Notes under the pieces: generated by a model
What the model was told of the DNA's origin: nothing
The model's input: the letters and a program-made list of their open reading frames with translations, nothing else
Database searches by the model: none
Shown: positions 16,756-26,124 of the stretch, piece after piece
Position numbering within the stretch: position 1 is the first letter of the stretch
Layout of the letters: each line of letters opens with the position of its first letter
Assembly: GCF_021502725.1 (NCBI RefSeq)
Contig: NZ_JAKFFS010000001.1
Coordinates: 310,001-374,000 of the forward strand
Direction: 5' to 3'
Source: Dyadobacter sp. CY345
GTDB lineage: Bacteria > Bacteroidota > Bacteroidia > Cytophagales > Spirosomataceae
DNA: 64,000 nucleotides
Translations under genes and position numbers: made by a program

Positions 16756-17754
16756 TTAAAACTCCATTCTTGCCATCGGACTAACTGTCTGGTCGCAGAA
16801 ATCGTTTTCGAGAAATTTGTAATGAGCGGCCATGGCGATCATCGCCGCATTATCGGTGCAATATTCAAATTCAGGAATATAAACTTTCCAACCCATTTTT
16901 TCTCCCAGTTCAATAAGTGAAGTCCGCAATCCAGAATTCGCAGAAACTCCACCTGCAATAGCGATTTCCTTTATACCAGTTTCTTTCGCAGCCTTTTTTA
17001 ACTTTTTCAAAAGAATATTTACTAGAGTATATTGGATACTAGCACAGATATCTGCAATATTTTCCTGAATAAAATTTGGATTTTCCCGGACCTGTTTCTG
17101 TAAAAAATACATGAACGAAGTTTTAATTCCACTAAATGAAAAATCGAGTTCTGGCATTTCCGGCAGCGGAAAACTGTATGCAAGAGGATTTCCGTTTTTG
17201 GCGTATTGATCAATAAGCGGTCCGCCCGGATAAGGCAAATCAAGAAGTTTGGCAGTTTTATCAAAAGCTTCACCCACAGCATCGTCTCTGGTCTGACCGA
17301 TTATCTGCATATCCAGCGGACTATTTATTTTGACGATTTGCGTGTGACCGCCGCTTACTGTTAGGCATAGAAATGGGAATTCAGGTTTTGGATCCTGTAT
17401 AAAATGAGCAAGTACATGCGCCTGCATATGATTAACTTCGATCAGTGGCAGCCCAAGTCCCAGCGCCATTGATTTTGCAAAGGAAGTGCCAACTAATAAA
17501 GCACCTAATAATCCGGGTCCTTTGGTAAAAGCGATGGCATGCAGGTCTTTTTTTGTTACTTTTGCATCTTTCAATGCTTTATCTACCACGGGCAGAATGT
17601 GTTGCTGATGCGCTCTTGATGCCAGTTCAGGAACAACACCGCCATATTGTGTGTGAATGAGCTGCGTGGCAACAACATTGGAGTAAATTTTGCCGTTAGA
17701 TAAAACAGCGGCCGAGGTTTCGTCGCAAGACGACTCTATCGCGAGAATGTTCAT
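16756..17754 (-). CDS. tsaD: tRNA N6-threonylcarbamoyladenosine synthase subunit TsaD
   Basis: A 332-aa ASKHA-fold protein from the ATG at 17754; the frame continues 13 codons upstream, but MNILAIESSCDETSAAV is the universal TsaD start. Metal ligands are His109 and His113 in NHMQAHVLAH. Other blocks are TKGPGLLGALLVG, LTVSGGHTQI, PYPGGPLID, FSFSGIKTS and GGVSANSGLR. With TsaB and TsaE (not in the window) it transfers threonylcarbamoyl to A37 of ANN-decoding tRNAs. It is divergent from tamB, with 72 bases between starts. Confidence 0.96.
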   Translation of the reverse strand: MNILAIESSCDETSAAVLSNGKIYSNVVATQLIHTQYGGVVPELASRAHQQHILPVVDKALKDAKVTKKDLHAIAFTKGPGLLGALLVGTSFAKSMALGLGLPLIEVNHMQAHVLAHFIQDPKPEFPFLCLTVSGGHTQIVKINSPLDMQIIGQTRDDAVGEAFDKTAKLLDLPYPGGPLIDQYAKNGNPLAYSFPLPEMPELDFSFSGIKTSFMYFLQKQVRENPNFIQENIADICASIQYTLVNILLKKLKKAAKETGIKEIAIAGGVSANSGLRTSLIELGEKMGWKVYIPEFEYCTDNAAMIAMAAHYKFLENDFCDQTVSPMARMEF

Positions 17755-17826
17755 GAATTTTGAATAATATTCGCAAAAATAAGCAATTAACAATAAGATA
17801 CGCAGGAATTTGCTGCGAAGCGATAT

Positions 17827-20800
17827 ATGTTAAAATCCCTGAAGGCGATTATCAATGTTCTGGTTGTGCTAATGATTTTCGCGCTTTTAGCGTTGGGGAT
17901 CGTAACCATTGCTGTTCAATTCCCTTCGGTTCAAACATTTCTGGTTCAATCCGCTACCGCCAGAATTTCAGAGAAAATGGGTTATCCCATTGAGATAACA
18001 CGGGTTAATATCAAATGGTTTGATGTGGTTTCTCTGGAAGGTGTTTCGGTAAAAGATACAAGCCAGCAGGAAATGATCGACGTTGGGCGGATTGACGTTA
18101 ACCTGAATATGCAGAATATTATCCAAAATTCTGCAAAGGAGATTCACCTTGACGAAGTTACGCTATATCAACCCGACGTGCATCTGGTTGTTGCTCCTAA
18201 AACCGGAGACTTGAACATTGACGGATTTATCAACCGTATCGTCGAACTGACATCCTCCAACAAGCCTCGTCCAGCTAATGCACCTGAAAATAATACACCT
18301 TTTACGATTGGTAAGTCGAAAATTGTTGACGGGACTTTCCGTTACGACGACCCGAGACAACTACAGTATAAAAGCCCTAGAGTTTTTGACTATTCACACT
18401 TCGAACTGAATAAACTTAATGCAGAACTGAAAGATTTTCTCGCTCAGGGTGATACAATTTCATTTCTAGCCCGCAACATGAAAACTGTCGATAAACAGAC
18501 GGGTTTGAAAATGCATGATATGGATACCCGGTTTTTGTTCTGCCAAAAGAAAATGGAGTTGAAAGAGCTGAGTGCGAAAATTGGTAATTCTTTCATCAGT
18601 GACGACATCACTTTTCATTACAATCGCTCGGGCGACCTTGGCGATTTCAATCATAAAGTTTTTCTCAGAGGCCATTTTACGGATACCCGTATCAACTCCG
18701 CAGATCTTGGTTTATTTTCAGAATATGTTGACAAGCTCAACGAAACCTGGAAAGTTTCAGGAAATTTTAACGGTCGCGTAGACGATTTTGAGCTCGCAGG
18801 TGCTGATATCAGGTTTGGTCAGGGAAGTCGTTTAATAGGCGATTTAGGTTTTAAAGGATTGCCGGATAATGATCCGCTGATGGATATCAAATTGTCGCTA
18901 TCCAAAATTTTACCACTGGATCTCGTGCAATATTATCCGGAATGGAAATCGCATGAAACTTTACAGAAGTTCGGAACAACTTTGCTGGATGGCACTTTTA
19001 AGGGAACGATTGAAGATTTTGATGTAAAAGCATCTGTCTCTTCCGAACTTGGAAAAGCGGCTGGGGACCTTGTATTCCATATTTCTGACGAAAAAACGAC
19101 AACGTATTCCGGCGATATTGAGACAACAGATTTTGAAATCGGCAAATTAATCGATCAGCCCGAAACGTGGCAGCGACTTGATTTTTCAGGAACTATTCAC
19201 GGAAAAGGACTAGACCTCGCGTATGCGTCGACGAATATGGATGCGGTTGTTAGTCGTGTTGGTTTCAAAAATTATGATTACAGGAATATTGCTTTAAAAG
19301 GAAATTTGCAGAACCAGTATTTCAATGGATTGGTAAGCTCAAAAGATTCAAATCTGGTAGTTAACCTGGAAGGTGAATTCGATTTATCGAAGCCGAAAAA
19401 TTCATTTGATCTGCAAGGAATTATTGAAAGAGCAAATCTTCTTCCCTTAGGTTTTACCAAGGAAGCGATCACGCTTCGAACGGAGCTGGATGTAAAGGTT
19501 ATGGGCAACACAGTTGATGAGCTGGTGGGCGATGCCAAGCTTTTAAATACCTATCTGATCACGTCCAACAAGGAGCGAAATCTGGTGATTGATACATTGC
19601 TATTTTCCTCCCGACAAAAACTTGAAAAACGTATTTTAAATCTGGAAAGTGAATTTTTGACTGCAAAAGTTGAAGGTGATTTTGTCCCGACGCAAGCCTG
19701 GAAGGATATTAATCAGGTTTTATCTGAGTATCAGCTTTACTTTTTCGAGAACGAATCTGACCGTAATGCTTATTATGTCAAAAAAGAACAAAAGGCGTTG
19801 TTGAGAAAATATGAGATTGATTATGAAGTAGAAACAAAAAATATAGGTCAGTTTCTGGCATTTTTAAGTCCGGATGTTTACGTTTCGCATGGCTCGAAAG
19901 CGGAGGGGCAATTCAAAATGGACAACACGGCTTTTATCACGCTAACTGCCATTGCTGACACAGCGCGTTACGGAAATAACCAGTTTATAAAATCAGAAGT
20001 AGACGTTACCACTTCAAAATTTGTGAATAGTGCAGAAGTACTTGCATCCGTTTTGGTGACTTCCAGTAAGCAGCAAATGAGTGCGCTCGTTCCAACGGAA
20101 AAGCTCGAATTGGAAGGTACGTGGGACGTGGACCATATCGATTTTAATGGAGGTATTCGTCAGGTGAGCAGTACCAATCTTGCCAATCTTGCAGGCGAAA
20201 TTCGCTTTTTACCCGCTGGACTTGATATAAGTTTTAAAAACTCAAAACTGAATTTGCTGGATGAAGAATGGAACATGCCTGTAAATAGTTTGATTTCCAT
20301 CGTTGGCCGGGATATCACATTCAGTAATCTGGGATTAATTAACGGCAAACAGCGCTTGGCGGTTAATGGCACATTGTCTTCAAATCCGGATCGGACTTTA
20401 CTTTTTGACATTAAAAACTTCAAATTAGGAACACTGAATCCTGTTTTTAATACCAAGCTTGCAGGAATTATGGATGGTTCGGCAAAAATGCGCGATGCCT
20501 ATAACAGTGTTGTTTTAGATGCTGATTTCAATATTGAGAGTCTTGGATATGCAAATTACGAGTTTGGCAATTTTGCAGGAACCGGCGAATGGGACCAGTT
20601 TGATAGTCAGTTGAAAATTGATGCTGAGTTGAATAAGGATGCCAAAAGGATTTTTAGTTTGGTAGGGTCTTACCGGCCGAAGTTAACGGCAAATACCTTA
20701 AATCTGAAAGCGATTTTTAATGATATGGATTTTAAGGCTTTGGAGCCGTTTTCCGAAGAGTTGGTGTCAGATGTGAGTGGAAAAGCACAGGGAACTGTTC

Positions 20801-22410
20801 AGATAAAAGGTACCTTGAACGCACCTGTTCTCGACGGTTCAATCATGGTAGAGAAAGGCCGGATGAAATTCGATTATCTGCAATCGGTATTTACATTTAG
20901 TGATAAAATCAATTTTTCGGAAAGTGAGATAACGGTTAATAATATCACTTTAACAGATCCGGATGGCAATACAGCTTCACTTCGGGGCGGGGTTTTTCAT
21001 GATGGATTTAAATATTTCAGTTTGGGTTTCAATGCTGATCTCAGGAATTTTAAAATTCTGAATACTGCTTCCAAAGACAACGATATGTTTTACGGAACTG
21101 CGTATGTTACCGGCCCGGTCAATGTCTACGGGCCAATTGACAATATGAATATCGAAGCGAATGTGACGAGTAATAAAAATACCAGAATTTATATCCCTTT
21201 GGATGGTGCTACAGAAGTTGCTACCCAGGATTATATTCAGTTTGTTAGTCAAATACCAAAAAGGGATAGCACCTCTTCTGATACAGATTCCCAGCAAAGC
21301 AAAGTGGCTGGCGGGATTAAAATGAACTTCAACTTCAATCTGACGCCTGACGCAACTTGCGAAATAATTTTCGATCGCCAGACCGGCGATATTATCCGCG
21401 CAAACGGAAGCGGGCGATTAAATTTGAATATCGATACCAAAGGCGATTTTACGATGGCCGGGACATATGAAATTGAGAAAGGAGACTACAATTTCACTTT
21501 ACAAAATATCATTAACAAGAAATTTACCATCAAACCAGGTAGTCGTATTGTTTGGTCTGGAGATCCTTATGGTGCCCAGTTGGATGTTAAAACCGGTTAC
21601 AGGCAATTGGTTTCGCTTGCAGGTGTACTTCCAAATACTTCAAGTCTGAATAATTCAGAAGCGGCAACCTTATCCCGTCGTTATCCCGTAGAAGTAACGA
21701 TCGCGCTGTCCGACAGGCTGATGTCGCCACAGATCAAATATGACCTGGAAATACTTGATAATCCTTCATTGAGTAATTTGCGTGGACAGCTTGAAGCGTT
21801 CCAAACTAAATTGAAATCAGATGAGCAGGAGCTGAGCCGGCAGGTGAGCAGTTTACTGGTTGTTAATCAATTATTGCCGGAAGCAAATACAACAACAAAC
21901 CAGAATTTTGTAGGAAATAGTATCAGCGAACTTGTATCTAATCAGATTAGCCGATGGGCATCAACAATTAATGAAAATCTGGAAGTAGGTGTCAGCGGAC
22001 TTTCATTGGATCAGAATGCATTGAACAACTTGCAGCTGAGATTTTCATACCGATTTCTTAATGACCGTTTCCGTATCACGCGGGATGGCCGGATAAGTTC
22101 CGGTGTCACGGGAGCCAACCAGTATGATGCCACCAGTATTTTGGGAGAATGGACGCTGGAATATTGGCTTACGCCAAATGGTTCCGTCCGGGCAAAAGCC
22201 TACAACCGAAATATTCAGAATTCGCTTTATTTAAATAGTACGTTGACGACAGGTGGCGTGAGTATGCAGTTCACTCACAGTTTTAACCGATTCAAGGCAA
22301 TGCCGAAGCCGGTTGAACTGCAAGTGCCGTATGTCATTCCGGTTCCTGATTCTACGCAAAGTGATACCAGTAATAACAAGTTGATTTCAAGAAAAGAACT
22401 TATGCGTTAG
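17827..22410 (+). CDS. TamB-type translocation and assembly protein
   Basis: A 1527-aa AsmA-like protein. An N-terminal membrane anchor (residues 8-35, VLMIFALLALGIVTIAVQFP) precedes a very long series of beta strands. The C-terminal TamB (DUF490) domain covers about residues 1080-1500, with FTMAGTYEIEKGDYNFTL and FTIKPGSRIVWSGDP. TamB proteins bridge inner and outer membranes as a hydrophobic groove, for phospholipid transport or outer-membrane protein assembly. Length is normal for the phylum. Its 3' end overlaps the convergent thioesterase gene by 11 bases. No tamA gene lies beside it. Confidence 0.92.
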   Translation: MLKSLKAIINVLVVLMIFALLALGIVTIAVQFPSVQTFLVQSATARISEKMGYPIEITRVNIKWFDVVSLEGVSVKDTSQQEMIDVGRIDVNLNMQNIIQNSAKEIHLDEVTLYQPDVHLVVAPKTGDLNIDGFINRIVELTSSNKPRPANAPENNTPFTIGKSKIVDGTFRYDDPRQLQYKSPRVFDYSHFELNKLNAELKDFLAQGDTISFLARNMKTVDKQTGLKMHDMDTRFLFCQKKMELKELSAKIGNSFISDDITFHYNRSGDLGDFNHKVFLRGHFTDTRINSADLGLFSEYVDKLNETWKVSGNFNGRVDDFELAGADIRFGQGSRLIGDLGFKGLPDNDPLMDIKLSLSKILPLDLVQYYPEWKSHETLQKFGTTLLDGTFKGTIEDFDVKASVSSELGKAAGDLVFHISDEKTTTYSGDIETTDFEIGKLIDQPETWQRLDFSGTIHGKGLDLAYASTNMDAVVSRVGFKNYDYRNIALKGNLQNQYFNGLVSSKDSNLVVNLEGEFDLSKPKNSFDLQGIIERANLLPLGFTKEAITLRTELDVKVMGNTVDELVGDAKLLNTYLITSNKERNLVIDTLLFSSRQKLEKRILNLESEFLTAKVEGDFVPTQAWKDINQVLSEYQLYFFENESDRNAYYVKKEQKALLRKYEIDYEVETKNIGQFLAFLSPDVYVSHGSKAEGQFKMDNTAFITLTAIADTARYGNNQFIKSEVDVTTSKFVNSAEVLASVLVTSSKQQMSALVPTEKLELEGTWDVDHIDFNGGIRQVSSTNLANLAGEIRFLPAGLDISFKNSKLNLLDEEWNMPVNSLISIVGRDITFSNLGLINGKQRLAVNGTLSSNPDRTLLFDIKNFKLGTLNPVFNTKLAGIMDGSAKMRDAYNSVVLDADFNIESLGYANYEFGNFAGTGEWDQFDSQLKIDAELNKDAKRIFSLVGSYRPKLTANTLNLKAIFNDMDFKALEPFSEELVSDVSGKAQGTVQIKGTLNAPVLDGSIMVEKGRMKFDYLQSVFTFSDKINFSESEITVNNITLTDPDGNTASLRGGVFHDGFKYFSLGFNADLRNFKILNTASKDNDMFYGTAYVTGPVNVYGPIDNMNIEANVTSNKNTRIYIPLDGATEVATQDYIQFVSQIPKRDSTSSDTDSQQSKVAGGIKMNFNFNLTPDATCEIIFDRQTGDIIRANGSGRLNLNIDTKGDFTMAGTYEIEKGDYNFTLQNIINKKFTIKPGSRIVWSGDPYGAQLDVKTGYRQLVSLAGVLPNTSSLNNSEAATLSRRYPVEVTIALSDRLMSPQIKYDLEILDNPSLSNLRGQLEAFQTKLKSDEQELSRQVSSLLVVNQLLPEANTTTNQNFVGNSISELVSNQISRWASTINENLEVGVSGLSLDQNALNNLQLRFSYRFLNDRFRITRDGRISSGVTGANQYDATSILGEWTLEYWLTPNGSVRAKAYNRNIQNSLYLNSTLTTGGVSMQFTHSFNRFKAMPKPVELQVPYVIPVPDSTQSDTSNNKLISRKELMR

Positions 22411-22927
22411 CTCCTGCCGAAAGCTCATGTTTAATCTGATGAATGCGGTTGTTGAATTCCAGATTCAGAAAATCAATATTAGGAACACAAGTCGCTGCAA
22501 GATAATCCGTTACCTCCTGATGATGCGGCACTCTCTTCCCAGTCACAATGCTGATATGTTTTGAAGTTGTCCATAACAGCGTTTTCAGCTCGGTGCGCTG
22601 ATCGTTCGTCATAAAATATTCCGTGACCATTGTATCCTCATTATAGTGAATAACCCGGGAAGTAATACGCGTCCATTCGCTGATAAGGGCCGGACGGACG
22701 TAGGCGATCTGATGTTGGTATACCACCCAACTCGTTTTCAGTTCCCGAAACATGGCTTCAAAACTAAAACCATAAAGCTTTGAAACCTGATCTTCACGGG
22801 CATTGAAAAAATATTCGAAATATTTGGAATTGTTCAGGTGCATCAGCGGGTCGCAGTCCTGAAAACGAACAATAACCCGCGATTCAGCCTCAACAGGCAT
22901 GTTTGAAAGATCGGCAGTAAAAAGCAT
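22400..22927 (-). CDS. Hotdog-fold acyl-CoA thioesterase (4HBT type)
   Basis: A 175-aa protein with the 4HBT signature RVIVRFQDCDPLMHLNNSKY (catalytic Asp in QDCDPLMHLNN), then a beta-rich half with SRVIHYNEDTMVTEYFM. Such enzymes hydrolyse acyl-CoA or acyl-ACP thioesters; chain length cannot be told. The last 11 bases overlap the convergent tamB stop region. The start at the ATG at 22927 gives MLFTADLSNMPVEAESRV, and Met10 is an alternative. Confidence 0.85.
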   Translation of the reverse strand: MLFTADLSNMPVEAESRVIVRFQDCDPLMHLNNSKYFEYFFNAREDQVSKLYGFSFEAMFRELKTSWVVYQHQIAYVRPALISEWTRITSRVIHYNEDTMVTEYFMTNDQRTELKTLLWTTSKHISIVTGKRVPHHQEVTDYLAATCVPNIDFLNLEFNNRIHQIKHELSAGANA

Positions 22928-22971
22928 AAATGTTTGAATATTAAACTTTAAATTGAAAGGTCTATACCAGG

Positions 22972-23379
22972 TTATTCGCCCCGGTATCTTACTGCCAAAC
23001 CTTTCATGATATAACCTTCTTTTTTTACTGACGTGTAATATTTATACTGCACATTAATAAGTGCACTAGCCCCGATTTTTTGTGCTTTCATAACAAGTCT
23101 TGCTGCAAGAAGTTCTTTTGTATCTGCGTCATTTCCACGATACATCATTTTTTTGTCTTGTGTCTGTCGCGGTGTCAGGGAATCTTCACTACTGATTTCC
23201 ACCCAGCCAATTTCTGAGTAAGGGCGATCAAGCGATTCATTTTCATACAATACTTCAATAGGATATTTCTTACTTGTTGATATGGGAATACCCGAACTGC
23301 AAGAAGCAAGGAATCCGGCAAAAAGAACTAAAATCAGGCTTACTTTCGCACGGGGCGACATTAAAATATTTTTGATCAT
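22972..23379 (-). CDS. Small lipoprotein, YbjQ-like architecture not assigned
   Basis: A 135-aa protein with a lipoprotein signal ending LASC (Cys near residue 27). The start could be Met1 or Met7 (MSPRAKVSLILVLF). The mature part has YSEIGWVEISS, a charged central region and ARLVMKAQKIGASALINVQYKYY. That layout resembles small envelope proteins with a heavy-metal-binding-like or YbjQ-like fold, but I cannot name a family with confidence. It is separated from the thioesterase by 44 bases. Confidence 0.7.
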   Translation of the reverse strand: MIKNILMSPRAKVSLILVLFAGFLASCSSGIPISTSKKYPIEVLYENESLDRPYSEIGWVEISSEDSLTPRQTQDKKMMYRGNDADTKELLAARLVMKAQKIGASALINVQYKYYTSVKKEGYIMKGLAVRYRGE

Positions 23380-23792
23380 AATAACAAAACTGAGAATCTT
23401 ATTTCTGAATTCCCATTAGTTTAAAAAATAATTGAAGATAGCTGTTTCGATTCAATTAACATATACAGAAGTAGACATGATAAATGTGGCAGCCAGTCAT
23501 TAAATTTCGGTCAATGATTTATCAGCCATTTCATTTTCCCGATTTTAGATCATGAAACTAAATTCGGGTACGGCGAAAAAGGTAATTATTTGTTAAAGCA
23601 AATTAGTCCTGAACGACGCTTTGGAAGTATATCTTTGGAAGAATAATGCCGCTGAGATTTTCAAAGGAAATCCGGCAGTAGAATACATTTATGGAAATAA
23701 TCGAGACTGCGCATCTTAAAATAGCATTAAGACTATGCCCTTTTTTAAATTTTAGTCTACTTTTGACATCAATTAATCAATATTCCTGAAAC
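23380..23792. other. Non-coding gap upstream of the phosphatase gene
   Basis: 413 bases. A short plus-strand run that reads in protein-like fashion (LNDALEVYLWKNNAAEIFKGNPAVEYIYG, stop at about 23720) lacks a start codon and a coherent upstream frame, so it is left uncalled. The last 35 bases carry the phosphatase promoter box. Confidence 0.5.
23758..23765 (+). promoter_or_regulatory. Candidate -7 box of the phosphatase gene
   Basis: TACTTTTG matches TAnnTTTG, 27 bases before the GTG start. There is no TTG at the -33 position. Confidence 0.5.
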
Positions 23793-25451
23793 GTGAAAAA
23801 ATTAACTTTCTGGGTAATCGGTGTTCTTGCTACATGTTCTGTTGCTGCCCAGACACCAAAAAAAACAGCCACTCTGAATCCGAAAACGATTGCAAGACCG
23901 AAATTAGTTGTAGGTATTGTGGTTGACCAAATGCGTTATGATTATCTATATCGCTATTATGATAAATATGTAGAAGGCGGAATCAAGCGGTTTTTGAATG
24001 AAGGATTTAATTGCCGGAATAATCATTACAGTTACGCATTAACGGTTACAGCAGCGGGCCACGCTTCGATATATACCGGCTCTATACCTGCAATTAATGG
24101 GATTATCGGTAATGAGTGGTACGATCAGATTAATTCCAAAGGTGTTTATTGTGTAGAGGACAGCACGGTGAAAACGGTAGGGAGCAACAATGTAAGCGTA
24201 GGGAAAATGTCTCCGCGAAATCTTCTGACAAGCACAGTTACTGATCAATTAAGAATTGCCACCAATTTTCGCTCAAAAACAATCGGTGTCGCAATTAAAG
24301 ACCGCGGTTCTATTTTGCCAGCCGGACATACCGCCAATGCTTCATACTGGTTTGATTCAAATACAGGAAACTGGGTAACCAGTACTTTCTATATGCAGGA
24401 ATTGCCGCAGTGGGCAAAGGACTATAATGCAAAGAAAATGCCATCTGAATATATGAAAAAAGGCTGGCAAACATTGAATCCGATTGAAACGTATACACAG
24501 AGTACAGCGGACGATATGGCTTGGGAAGGAGTGCTTCCAGGTGTAAAAAAACCTGTTTTCCCTTTTGAACTGGCTGGTTTCGCTGGTGATGCTTTTGGAA
24601 GCGTTACGAGTACACCCTGGGGGAACACAATTACGAAGGAAATAGCAATTGAAGCAATCAAAGGCGAAAAGTTAGGAAAGGGTAGCGATACAGATTTTCT
24701 TGCGATCAGTTTCTCTTCTCCTGATAAGATCGGGCATATGGCAGGTCCTAACTCAATTGAGCAGGAAGATGATTATTTAAAGCTGGATCGTGATTTTGCA
24801 GAACTATTTACATTTCTTGATAGCTGGACAGGGAAAGGGAATTATACCGTTTTTCTAACTGCTGACCACGGTGTGGTGGACGTTCCGGGTTTTGCAAAAG
24901 CGCATAACTTACCAGCAGGACTTGCTAACAGAACTGTTTTAGGAGATATCTTAAAGAAGGATTTAAACGAAGCTTTCGGAGAGGGTGTTTATATAGCGAG
25001 CTCTGAAAACAATCAATTATATCTTAATCACGCGTTGCTGAAAAAGAAAAAACTTTCCATAAGTCAGGTTTTTGATGTGGTAAGAGAGTCACTTTTACCG
25101 GTAGAAGGGATCGCAGATATTATCAATTTGACGGATATGGGCAGGACGCCGTTAAACACTTATCAGCTGGAACTTTACAAAAATAACGTCAATGCGAAGC
25201 GGAGCGGGGATATTCAAATTATCACACAGCCGGGATGGTTTTATGGCAGTGCCACAGGAACTTCTCATGGAACGCCTTACAACTACGACACCCACGTTCC
25301 ATTCGCTATGTTTGGTTGGGGCATTAATAAAGGAGAAACTTTAAGACGTACTTCTGTTTCAGATATTGCATCTACAATCGCTTCCTTGCTGCATATTTTA
25401 CCTCCAAGCGGAAATGTTGGAAATCCCGTCGAGGAGGCATTGAAGAAATAA
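23793..25451 (+). CDS. PafA-like alkaline phosphatase / phosphodiesterase
   Basis: A 552-aa exported enzyme with a GTG start (MKKLTFWVIGVLATCSVAAQ signal peptide). It belongs to the alkaline phosphatase superfamily: metal site VVGIVVDQMRYDYL, the nucleophile Thr in ALTVTAAGHASIYTGSIPAINGIIGNEWYD, FLAISFSSPDKIGHMAGPNS, and LTADHGVVDVP with the Asp-His pair. This layout is that of PafA, the calcium-activated, phosphate-insensitive phosphomonoesterase of Bacteroidota. It probably releases phosphate from organic phosphates in the periplasm. A strong terminator follows. Confidence 0.9.
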   Translation: MKKLTFWVIGVLATCSVAAQTPKKTATLNPKTIARPKLVVGIVVDQMRYDYLYRYYDKYVEGGIKRFLNEGFNCRNNHYSYALTVTAAGHASIYTGSIPAINGIIGNEWYDQINSKGVYCVEDSTVKTVGSNNVSVGKMSPRNLLTSTVTDQLRIATNFRSKTIGVAIKDRGSILPAGHTANASYWFDSNTGNWVTSTFYMQELPQWAKDYNAKKMPSEYMKKGWQTLNPIETYTQSTADDMAWEGVLPGVKKPVFPFELAGFAGDAFGSVTSTPWGNTITKEIAIEAIKGEKLGKGSDTDFLAISFSSPDKIGHMAGPNSIEQEDDYLKLDRDFAELFTFLDSWTGKGNYTVFLTADHGVVDVPGFAKAHNLPAGLANRTVLGDILKKDLNEAFGEGVYIASSENNQLYLNHALLKKKKLSISQVFDVVRESLLPVEGIADIINLTDMGRTPLNTYQLELYKNNVNAKRSGDIQIITQPGWFYGSATGTSHGTPYNYDTHVPFAMFGWGINKGETLRRTSVSDIASTIASLLHILPPSGNVGNPVEEALKK

Positions 25452-25470
25452 ATAATCCGTTTTCATAGCA

Positions 25471-25506
25471 AAGGGCGATTTCGAAATTTTTGAAATCGCC
25501 CTTTTG
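25471..25506 (+). terminator. Rho-independent terminator
   Basis: AAGGGCGATTTC (25471-25482) pairs perfectly with GAAATCGCCCTT (25492-25503) and is followed by TT-G; 20 bases after the phosphatase stop. Confidence 0.85.
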
Positions 25507-25570
25507 TTATAAAAAATAGTCAATAGGTTTTGACTGTCAATAATTGTTAAAATTGAAGTAAATTTTGTCG

Positions 25571-25600
25571 TATATTTGTGTACATAAAAAAGTACACAAA
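25571..25600 (+). promoter_or_regulatory. Promoter box and palindromic operator of the Phd/YoeB module
   Basis: TATATTTG (25571-25578) matches TAnnTTTG and overlaps the left arm of a perfect 9-bp inverted repeat: TTTGTGTAC (25575-25583) and GTACACAAA (25592-25600), spacer 8. The right arm ends on the A of the antitoxin ATG. A repressor bound here would block both polymerase and the start codon, as expected for antitoxin autoregulation. Confidence 0.75.
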
Positions 25601-25860
25601 TGCGTGTTATAACAGCCAGAGAGTTTCGCGAGAAGCAAAAAGATTATCTAAATTTAGCCGAAACTGAAAGGGTTATTATTCATCGAGGCAAAAAAAGAAA
25701 ATCTGTCCTTCTTATCCCAATCGACGAGGGGACGGAAACAGACATTTTTTTCTCTGACCCTAATATCCTAAATTCTATCAAGGAAGGAATTGAGGATGTC
25801 AAAGCGGGAAAGGTTACTACGATCCGTGACCTTAAAAATATATGGGCAGATATTCTATAA
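25600..25860 (+). CDS. Phd/YefM-family antitoxin
   Basis: An 86-aa protein starting MRVITAREFREKQKDYLNLAETERVIIHRGKKRKSVLLIP, the Phd/YefM DNA-binding domain. The acidic C-terminal tail (IKEGIEDVKAGKVTTIRDLKNIW) is the toxin-neutralising part. It precedes the YoeB gene and overlaps it by 19 bases. Antitoxins of this family repress their own operon, stronger when bound to toxin, and the palindrome at the start codon is the likely site. Confidence 0.93.
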   Translation: MRVITAREFREKQKDYLNLAETERVIIHRGKKRKSVLLIPIDEGTETDIFFSDPNILNSIKEGIEDVKAGKVTTIRDLKNIWADIL

Positions 25861-26123
25861 TTGTGTCTGACAACGCAAAGAAAGATTTAACACTACTTCA
25901 TAGGTCTGGAAACAAATCACTTGTAAGCCGTATAGAAAGAATATTTGAGGAGCTTGGAGAAAATCCTTTCGAAGGAATCGGAAAACCTGAACAGCTCAAA
26001 CATAATCTCAACGGATTTTGGTCAAGGAGGCTTGATAAAAAACATAGGTTGGTTTACCAGATTAATAACGAGTCCATAACGGTCATTATCATTGCCGCAA
26101 AGGGTCACTATTCAGATAAATAG
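25842..26123 (+). CDS. YoeB-family mRNA interferase toxin
   Basis: A 93-aa RelE-superfamily toxin that cleaves mRNA on the ribosome. It aligns closely with YoeB: NPFEGIGKPEQLKHNLNGFWSRR, then KHRLVYQI. Catalytic residues match in position: Glu50, Arg69, His89 and Tyr90 (E46, R65, H83, Y84 in E. coli). All are intact, so the toxin should be active. The stop is one base from the end of the convergent NfeD gene. Confidence 0.95.
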   Translation: MGRYSIIVSDNAKKDLTLLHRSGNKSLVSRIERIFEELGENPFEGIGKPEQLKHNLNGFWSRRLDKKHRLVYQINNESITVIIIAAKGHYSDK

Positions 26124-26124
26124 T

